A stretch of DNA of 64,000 nucleotides from Terfezia claveryi (lineage: Eukaryota; Ascomycota; Pezizomycetes; Pezizales; Pezizaceae). The stretch is taken from assembly GCA_015179025.1 (NCBI GenBank), contig WHUX01000036.1, positions 1 through 64,000 on the forward strand. Direction: 5' to 3'. Shown one piece after another: positions 56,518 to 64,000 of this stretch. The position numbers were made by a program, and so were the translations under genes. Under the pieces are notes generated by a model. It worked only from the letters and a program-made list of their open reading frames with translations, made no database searches and was not told the origin of the DNA. Positions within the stretch are counted from its first letter, which is position 1. The number at the start of each line of letters is the position of its first letter.

Positions 56518-57875
56518 TCAAGCATCGGAGTACACCACCGCCCCACCGCGGGGATATCGGCACTGCTCCTCCCCACATCGACAGATCTTGTCCAGGCCAT
56601 CCCAATACCCATTGGAGTAATCGACCGTAATCTCCGTACCAGCTTTAACTCCGTTACTGACAATGATAATCCGCTCAATTCCTAGCCAGACAAAGACCTT
56701 GAAGTGCGTGTTCGGTTTGCATGAGTGGTTTATGAAGCGCGTAAAGTTTCCTGCGTTAGCAGAGTCAGTAAGTTTGGGACTGAGTAACAACTCAAACAAA
56801 CAGAACATAGGAATGTATGCAAAGAACGAAGTTCATTGTATCTAGGTGCGGCCAACCTCGTCGCGCTTGTGAAATCTGATATTTGTTGGGCTCTACCCCA
56901 CCCTCCATCACATCAACACCCCGCAACCCTCTGGTGATGGTACCCACGAACTCTCCTACCCCAGCTCCAGCAGGTATGGGCTATAATTTTCGTGAGAGTA
57001 GTCAGTATACATTACATGAATTTGAGGGGAATGTACAGGGCAAAAAGCAAGCCCAGATTGCACCGTTTAGCACCGTGGTTGATACGGACATAATCCGCGT
57101 TTACTTTCCCAGCCTGCGAAACTCACCAATCTTGCAATTAAACCATTTCCCTTATTCTGAGTCCTGCAGATCTGAACCGGTGTATACTTTCCACCTCGCC
57201 GTCCAGCACCTCCACCGTATAGATCCGGATAACAAAGACATTTATTCCCTAGTGGTTCCTCAGACTGAATTTCACCGCATGTGTTGCATAAGTAAGGTTC
57301 ATCGCCTTCAGGAACTACCCGCCTTGGATCTCTGTCACCCCAAGCCTCCTCATCAACAACACTAGCTTCAATGAGTCCATACTCTAGTCCCCCTTGGTAT
57401 GTGTCACTCAATGGAATAGGTGTCCCATCCAGGCCAATGACCCACTGATGAGGGTATTGACCCTCCCAACTTCTCCGCCTTGGAATTCTGTTGTCTGATC
57501 CGAACAAGACTTCGATCAATCGTCTCCACTCTGGCTGCAACGCATCTGCGCCAACTCTATCGCCTCTCGTAGCTGTTCCAGTTCATCGAATATACCTTCC
57601 TTCCACCCTCCTGCTCTATATTTGCACACATTATACACGCCCCCTCCTTCCTCAGCAAAGATGAGCGCAGGCCAGCCCCCAGTATCCTTGATTTTCTTAT
57701 ACCCAGACCATATAGCGAGTTTGTTGCGCATCTCTTTTTCTGAGCATTCAAACACTGTCCGTGATTCCTTCAACGCCAAAATATTATTATCGGTTGGAGA
57801 GTTATATTGGTTTTGTGGCTCAGAGGCAAGTGTTGCCACCCGGGCGTGAAAGAGGTCAACCCAGATAGCTTGCAT
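56518..57875 (-). CDS. SET-domain protein (probable lysine methyltransferase), four exons
   Basis: Predicted 351-aa protein. Exons are 57875-57596, 57545-57127, 56980-56857 and 56750-56518; introns of 50, 146 and 106 bp have GT..AG ends, and every junction keeps the frame. The SET core starts around residue 220 (GNGLIARL, GVGEFVG). It has NFTRFINHSCKPN at 276-288 with the catalytic NHSC, VSNGVKAGTEITVDY (Tyr 319, then YW), and a post-SET cluster C331-x-C333-x4-C338. SET proteins transfer methyl from S-adenosylmethionine to lysine, usually on histones. The N-terminal two thirds match no domain I know. The first intron is short; without it there would be a frameshift, which supports the splice. 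The catalytic residues are intact, so it is probably functional. Its target is unknown. It is divergent in position from the next minus-strand gene at 58115-59276. Confidence 0.85.
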
Positions 57876-58114
57876 AATCAGATCAAGGATGCGGAAACTA
57901 CTACTTGACGAGTATAGAGTTGAGCAGTGTCTATTAATGTTTTGAAAAGCCTAGTAGACCAGTTAGTCTCTCTTCCTAGAAATCTCATGAAGGATATAGA
58001 AACCTGTTGACTGATTGAGTTATTGTTCCCTACGTTTCTTAATTGCAAGCTGACTGTCCTTGCCGCTTGTACAATCTATTTCATTCATAAGCTTAGAGCG
58101 AGAGGATTCATCAT
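57876..58114. other. Promoter region of the SET gene / 3' region of the next gene
   Basis: 240-bp spacer between two genes on the same strand. No clear promoter element is recognised. Confidence 0.4.
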
Positions 58115-59276
58115 TCAAAGAGTATGGCATACATCTAATCCGATATCCCCGTGAAACTGTTTTGCCAGCTTCGTTCCTTCGTATATGCCATGCCAGATCC
58201 TTTCGACTAATGAAATTCCAGATCTCTTTTTGGTAGCTGTACCTCCACCATCAACTCCAGGATGCGTGCTTGAAGAAGCCGGTGAAGGTGATGCTTTCTT
58301 TCGGGGGCGTGAAGTCCCAATCTTGTGAACCTTCATTTGGTATGAAGGAATTGTTAAGCTTGGTGGTAGCTGTGATGCTTCCTCGTGTGTCGGGAAAGTA
58401 GCTAGCCTCTGCCCGGGAATTGACGGCATCTCTGCAGTTTGTAAATGTAACTGCTGCATATTTACATTGGCTTCATCCTCTATATAACCCTCTTCCAAAT
58501 GATCACTGTCACTATTTTCACCTGGGTCTGAGGTCCCTCGTTCCCTTGACCTTTTTCTCCTACTATCCTCGGAAGAAAAAGGGGAAACAGATTGGAGACC
58601 CAGGATTCGAGGTTGACCTATATGTGGGCTCAATAACATAGCGTTCTGGTGTGTCATAACATGGAAATCGCCACCCTGGTGCGGCAGAGGGAAGTTGACA
58701 TTGTGATTGCCTGCAAGAGTAGAGTACGTGTCTGCATGCAATGGTGATGTTAACGAAGGATTTGGATATGGTGAGGGTATAGATTCTGTGGGTAGTATCA
58801 TTGGCGGGGATATGAGCGGTGTATTCTGCTTAGGTGAATGGACGGGGTTCTTCAGCTCCAACGGTATATTACCCTGATATAGAGACGAGATTTAGAATGC
58901 TTTTCAACCTAATGAGGGGTGATCTGTCTGTATGGGGTGGTGAGAGTTTCCTGAAGAGGATGAGGTGGATTTTGAGGCTAAGTGGTATAGGCAAGCCTAC
59001 CAGATCAAATTTTTGCCCCCGATAAACATCCTTAGACTTCTCTTCCCCAAGGTCATCTTCATACCTGTGGTAGCTAATAAACCCTTCCAATTGAAGAAGC
59101 ATGGTGCCGGTCCCGCTAGAAATCCCAAGAGAGGAATTTAAGCCCCACATAACCTCTCGAGTTATTCTCTGGAGAACAAGAGAGGCTGTGATGCTTCCCC
59201 CTTCATCCTCCAGGACCTCTGCCAGTTGGAGGACTTTACTCAGCGACGCGCTCGAGAATAGGTTCTCGCTCTGCAT
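58115..59276 (-). CDS. Unknown 344-aa protein, two exons
   Basis: Exon 1 59276-59001 and exon 2 58873-58115 are joined across a 127-bp intron (GTAGGC...TATATCAG) in phase 0. The N-terminal 90 residues (LSKVLQLAEVLEDEGGS...MLLQLEGFISYHR) look folded and helical. The middle is Pro/Ser/Gln-rich, with a basic patch SRRKRSRERG and an acidic patch near it, then a second basic stretch PRKKASPSPASSS and TKKRSG. The end VERIWHGIYEGTKLAKQFHG looks amphipathic. The layout suggests a nuclear, possibly regulatory, protein but no DNA-binding domain is identifiable. The 3' end is uncertain because a GTATGC donor-like site precedes the stop. Confidence 0.6.
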
Positions 59277-62200
59277 CTTTGAATAGTTGCCAAAAACCAG
59301 CCTATGTAGTTAGAGTCGCGCCGTGCTTGTGGATGGGTGTACGCTATGTCCAAGCAGTCGAGGTATATTATTCTGTCAGCCAACCTAACGGCGCAATGAC
59401 GACGTAACCAACGACGTACCCGTCTGGTTTTCTTGGCGTTCTATAAAACCTCCTCCACAACGTATTGGGGAGGGGGGGTCATTGTCAGCACCTTTAAGTA
59501 CATACTCCCACCCACACCCAACGAACAGAGTGTTTTTTAGAGGGGTCGCAACTACCTAGCAGAATGTTGAACGCCTGAATTTCCTTCGCAGCACAATAAG
59601 GAGGTCCGTTCACTGTCCTGTAGTGTGACAGTACTCATAGGCCCTGAGCTTTTGGAAGGCTCGCTATTTACCATGTCGGGTTTGTATGTATGCCGATCAG
59701 CTCTACCAGAAAGACTCTCAAGGCAGCCAATTTTTATGGTACTGTAGGCTGTGAGACCTCAGCATGTACAATGTCTCAGAAAGTTGTGCCATAACAGGTA
59801 AATAAGGTAGTTGTATGCGCCATCCCATGTTACTGACAACGTCTCCCCCATGCCAATCCATAGGCGCCGTTCGATTTCAAAACCTATGTTGGGTAATGTT
59901 AAAAGTCTTTCTGCCCTTTGACTGCGAAGGAAGGCATAAAAACCGAATATCAATTGAGAACTTCCTGGACCTAGTAAACCAAATATACATGCAGGCTGGT
60001 TGGTTACCACCGTCACACACACGCTACTTAGCCTACGGCCCGTTTGATGCGCCTGGGTATACTCGTGGACCCATCAATTGAAATGATTCGACACAGTATG
60101 AGCTTCGTGTAGTAAGTTCTCCGGTACTGAGCCATCAACGGATCATACATGAACTCCCAACGCTTCCATTCACTCAGGCCTTTTTTCAGGCTTCGAATAG
60201 AACTGATCGACTCCGAGTTCCGTGCATGAGGATAGCGAGAGCTCTGTTGATGTTTTAGGGTGTTCGAAAACTTTTTACTTTTTTATTCTGTGCTTTTCTC
60301 TATCTAGCCCCAACTAACGCAATATCCCGAGCCATGCTGACCGGGAATAATGTAATTCGTATGTACGTACTCGATTCCTGGTATTGGCTTCTTTGAAACT
60401 GCTCTAATAACGTGCAGAAGCGGCATCCTGGGCTATTGAGCCATAGCCAGTGGAGTGGCCAAAATGTGTGATGAGCAAAGATCCGTTGATCTGGGCGTGG
60501 ATTAATAGCAGGATCCGGTGGAGAAGGATGCACGATGCACACTACAACTTGGGCTGCAACCAGACTATTCGTACTGGGGGGTAGTGACGTGTTTTTTGTC
60601 TCGCTCTCATGGCTTTTGGTTAATCCGGTGAAGCCTAGGCCTCTGCTAGAGTTGTTCTCAACATAAAACGGTACTAGACAGTCGAGAAAGATCCCCGCTC
60701 CAGGGTCTCTCGTTGAAATTTGGGCCACCTCCACGTCAGGATCTTTTCCAGTGATATCCGTCCATATCCATCTCTATGGGTCCCGAGAAATGGATACACC
60801 GGATAAGTGGTCTCCGAAAGCCACAAGTAGCTAACCAAACTTCACATCCCCAACTAGCACGTTGGGTGAGATCAAGAAGAATGGTTGGCTTTTTGCGTTG
60901 CGTTCTCGAGACTCAACTGCCACATCGATAAAATGAGCTCACTTCTTGTTCAAATGCAGATGATTAGGGGTAGAACTTGATCCTCTGACCTGTGTCTGAT
61001 ATCGATGCGGGTCTCTATGGACGGACCTCGGGGTGGCCAACAGAAGTGTGAACTAGCCACTCCCTCTTACGTACCTCGCTCAGCTCTCTTCTCTTCAGTC
61101 TTCGTCACTGATGACTGTTCGTCATGATAGGGATACCTAGGGCTGCAAGTTAGCAGATATAGGCTGAAAGATAGTGAAGATCATACTCGAGATAGATCTA
61201 ATTAGGTATTTGTATACGCACAACCGGAGAGCAAAACCGAGCATGTACGTTGTCATCGCAACTCGTGGCCTCTCAGTCGTTGAATATCCCGGCCGCATCA
61301 TGATCAAGAACATTGCAGATGAAAAGTCAATTGTATTCTTAGACAATGGAGTGCCAACCAGATTTTATAATATCGTTGAGTACCCTAGATCTAAGTAGAC
61401 ATATGCACCAAATCAGACAGCGGGAATACCGAGCTTTGGGAGCGAGGGTGAGAGAACGAAGTCAACTCTGGTTCAAAATCAATTGGTTCAGGCTCAGCCC
61501 TGCAATTTTTGCGGAGACTAGTGTGCTCAAGTTCTGAGCCCGTACCGGGTACGACTAGTACGAGGCCGCAGTTTATTATGCATATTTCAAGCGCTCCACC
61601 TCCGTAGATGTAAAGGTTCTATAGGTCAAGTATGAGTAAGCGCCACCCGAAACGACTCGCTGCCAAAAAAGGAAACGAGAACGTTCGAGTTGGACATTGT
61701 AAGGCGCGTGATCGCTTGCAGTAGTCTGGCTGGGTTAGAGAATCACGCTGCGAGAATAGTTACTTACTTGCAGGCCTCTCCTTCGTAGATTCGCTCGACT
61801 TCATGAGTATGATATGGTCATGCAGACCAAGTATGCCAGCCTTATTTTGTCACTGGTCAACGTCAAGTAGCCGGCGTAATATCACTGATACTATAACCAT
61901 GTTCGAGATAGGCAGAAGAGTTTTTTTCTGTGAATACAACCATATCGCTATTTCAACTCTTGGAACCATATATCTTGGACTCTTTGATGTATCATGACAG
62001 ATGAGATGAGCGTGTACCGTTAACTGTCTCGTATCCAGCCGTTAGAGCCGATGCCAGCTCATGAACACTCTGCATGCAGAATTCTGGCAACCACAAAAAG
62101 GTGCACGTGAGAGTAGGTAGTATACGTACAGCTATTTGCCCATTGGTAGTGCTGCTATCTATTCAACGGAAGAATCATGGCTTATCGTGCAGCCTGTGCA

Positions 62201-63503
62201 CGTTACAGGTCTTAACAATGTGGATAGCTCCGTGTACGGGTAAATCACTCTCTCGTCGCTGCTGGACGTATATGGGTTTTAAATCATCACAGTGATCATC
62301 CATATATTCTTTCTGTATTTTTTTTCATGGAATTTCCAAAGAGCACAGCACCGCATAAGGCGGATCACAGAAACCCACACTTGACAACTATCGCCAGCTC
62401 TACAATACGAAGACTTAGGAGACAACAGAAACCGAGATGACAGATAACTAATCTCCCATAAAATACTATTGCAATTTCTTGACTTTTCTTCGGAAAATGG
62501 ACGGTTTTGGTGTAAATTGAGTGGGCTGCACGTATTTGTTCTGGGACACTCTCGTGGGCATTAGCCGCCCACGGGCAGCATGTGCCCCCCGTGGGCAGCA
62601 TATGCCTCCCGCCGGCAGGCTGCCCATGGGCGGCACCTAGTGTGTTTGTGGCCAATTATAACTAATTCGATATCCTGAGCCATTCATGGGCCCAGGCTGA
62701 GTTTACCAGATGGTTACTGACGTCGGAGAGAGAATGGGATTCGGTCGAGTGAATCAATAAATTCCAGCTTTTACAATGCCTTACTCTGAGCTACAGACCC
62801 ATATAGGTGTACGTAGTTCGCCGGTTTTTCTGAAGGCAAGGAAATTCTTGGGGGGGTCATCGGGTAAGCCCACGGTGGGTATATATTGAAAAGAGAGGGG
62901 GTACAAATACAGAAAATAAGATCAATCAAGGTGTAAACGAACATTTTCTTTCACAGAGATCAACTTGTTAACTGTCACAGCCATACAGCATGACCGAAAA
63001 TTCACGTCCTCTGGAATTCCAGGTGCAAATATATATAAAACAAGATATGCAGATTACTCAATTATTTAGGCGAGAGTGTCCGTACGTACCATCATGTGAT
63101 CGAGGGTCGTGCTTGAATTATAATTATATTTATTATTGAAGTCACCCAGGAAAACCTTGAGCGGACCAGAACATATATGCCTCAAATCTAATTTGATATA
63201 TCGCGATAGCATGTTCAAAGTCACTCTAACTTCTTCCTCAATAAGTGTAAGAGGAGCTCCTGATCAGTAAGTCACTACAGCAATTTGTTATATCTAACCA
63301 CAATTGACAATCGCCCGCCCAGTTGAATCGCCACACGTGACGATGAGAGCGATAGTAAATCTTCCTACCCCATATCTTATTATGTAAGGTAAAAGGAAAT
63401 TCGTATCAGATTCGTTACAAACATAGAACTATTACAAACTAGACTGTACACCCAAATGAGCAAAGAATGTAACAGGAAATTCTGCAAACATGAACTCTTT
63501 CAT
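59277..63503. other. Region without a supported gene
   Basis: Frames at 60300-60734 (starts GTG) and 61174-61398 show no domain. A cluster of CCCGTGGGCAGCAT-type repeats is at 62560-62640. CAACCAGACTA is at 60557-60567 and TAGTCTGGCTGG at 61722-61733. Confidence 0.4.
62560..62640. repeat. Short GC-rich direct and inverted repeats
   Basis: GCCCACGGGCAGCATGTGC and CCCGTGGGCAGCATATGC are near-direct repeats, followed by GGCTGCCCATGGGCGGC. The inverted CCCACGGGC/GCCCATGGG blocks could form a hairpin. Confidence 0.6.
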
Positions 63504-63540
63504 TTAAACAAGTAAAATAGATCTTGGGTATATACGCGAA

Positions 63541-64000
63541 CTAGAACTTTGGCTTCGATCCCCACGCACTGTTGAACTGCAAGGCGATATAATATCCCCA
63601 TTGTTGTAAACCATAGTCATCCGTATTGTCACCATTGGGCCCAGAAACATCGCCGTTCCCAGCCTGCGACGTTGGTGGGGGGGGAAGAATGTTATTACCA
63701 TCCTTATCCCAAGCAAGCGCCACAGCTGCCTTCCACAGCTCTGCTCTATCGTCCCACATTTCCTTTGTCGTGTAGAGATGCGCACTTGATGGCTGCCAGG
63801 TGAATTCCAGGGGCAAGCCATTTCCTGCTTCGTAACTGTTCCGCAAATTCATGCTGCTATAGTGCTGTATTGGGAGCCGCTTTGGGAGGAAGTCGTATTG
63901 CTTGGGGTTCGGGATGAATTTTTCAACATGCGCAGACTGGAAAGTATCCCAATCCCAGACCTGGGAACCTTTCACACCACCAACTGCCTGCATCTCCTTT
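63541..64000 (-). CDS. C-terminal part of an unrecognised protein, continues beyond the window
   Basis: The frame is open from the window edge to TAG 63541-63543, at least 152 residues. An internal ATG at 63993 is probably not the start because the frame is open upstream. The segment is rich in Trp and Tyr (VWDWDTFQSAHVEKFIPNP, LEFTWQPSSAHLYTTKEMWDDRAELW), with a Pro/Gly/Asn/Asp-rich linker and a tail DDYGLQQWGYYIALQFNSAW. This style recalls a secreted or carbohydrate-active fungal protein, but I do not recognise the family. Confidence 0.6.
   Translation of the reverse strand, partial: KEMQAVGGVKGSQVWDWDTFQSAHVEKFIPNPKQYDFLPKRLPIQHYSSMNLRNSYEAGNGLPLEFTWQPSSAHLYTTKEMWDDRAELWKAAVALAWDKDGNNILPPPPTSQAGNGDVSGPNGDNTDDYGLQQWGYYIALQFNSAWGSKPKF

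Noticed and set aside
60300..60734. 144-codon minus-strand frame
   Set aside because: GTG start only, no domain, surrounded by non-coding sequence.

Overview
The window looks like a transposon-rich stretch of a filamentous fungal genome, probably an ascomycete. The reasons are short GT..AG introns of about 50-150 bp, an ABC-A transporter with a single intron, fungal-type Ty3/gypsy, Ty1/copia, pogo and MULE elements, and a dominance of transition changes in the repeats that resembles RIP (repeat-induced point mutation). I cannot name a species.

Layout. 1-12.9 kb is accessory and decayed: an LTR-like repeat present as an inverted pair (1-611 and 7085-7835) with an AT-rich desert and an unrecognised 418-aa ORF (3017-4273) between its copies; a pogo relic (7914-9056) with a copia-type solo LTR nested in it; one lone end of a foldback-like element (9068); and a broken MULE transposase (10154-11769). 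13.1-17.9 kb is a genic island holding one intact full-length ABC-A transporter, bracketed by an exact 17-bp direct repeat. 21.3-33.1 kb is one Ty3/gypsy element split by two copies of an unusual 2.39-kb palindromic element. 36.1-41.3 kb is a full-length Ty1/copia element with 5-bp target duplications and a half-tRNA(iMet)-type primer site. 41.3-50.5 kb is mostly unassigned. 50.6-52.0 kb is a three-exon alpha/beta-hydrolase; 53.4-55.3 kb a decayed sugar transporter; 56.5-57.9 kb a four-exon SET-domain gene; 58.1-59.3 kb a two-exon gene of unknown function; and the window ends inside another unrecognised gene.

The most unusual object is the 2.39-kb element (23854-26243 and 29017-31411). It has two distinct GC-rich ends made of repeated GCGTCC/GGACGC blocks, about 0.7-kb inverted arms carrying a 12-bp minisatellite, a central AT-rich tandem array, and no plausible protein. 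Both copies sit in CATG sites. Removing exactly 2390 or 2395 bp puts the gypsy reading frames back in register. The termini fit either a Helitron-type A^T insertion (TC...CTRR) or a 2-bp AT target duplication. The sequence alone cannot decide between them.

The host genes (transporter, hydrolase, SET protein, unknowns) do not form an obvious pathway or cluster. The mobile elements dominate the window and are all damaged. No tRNA, rRNA or CRISPR feature was found.
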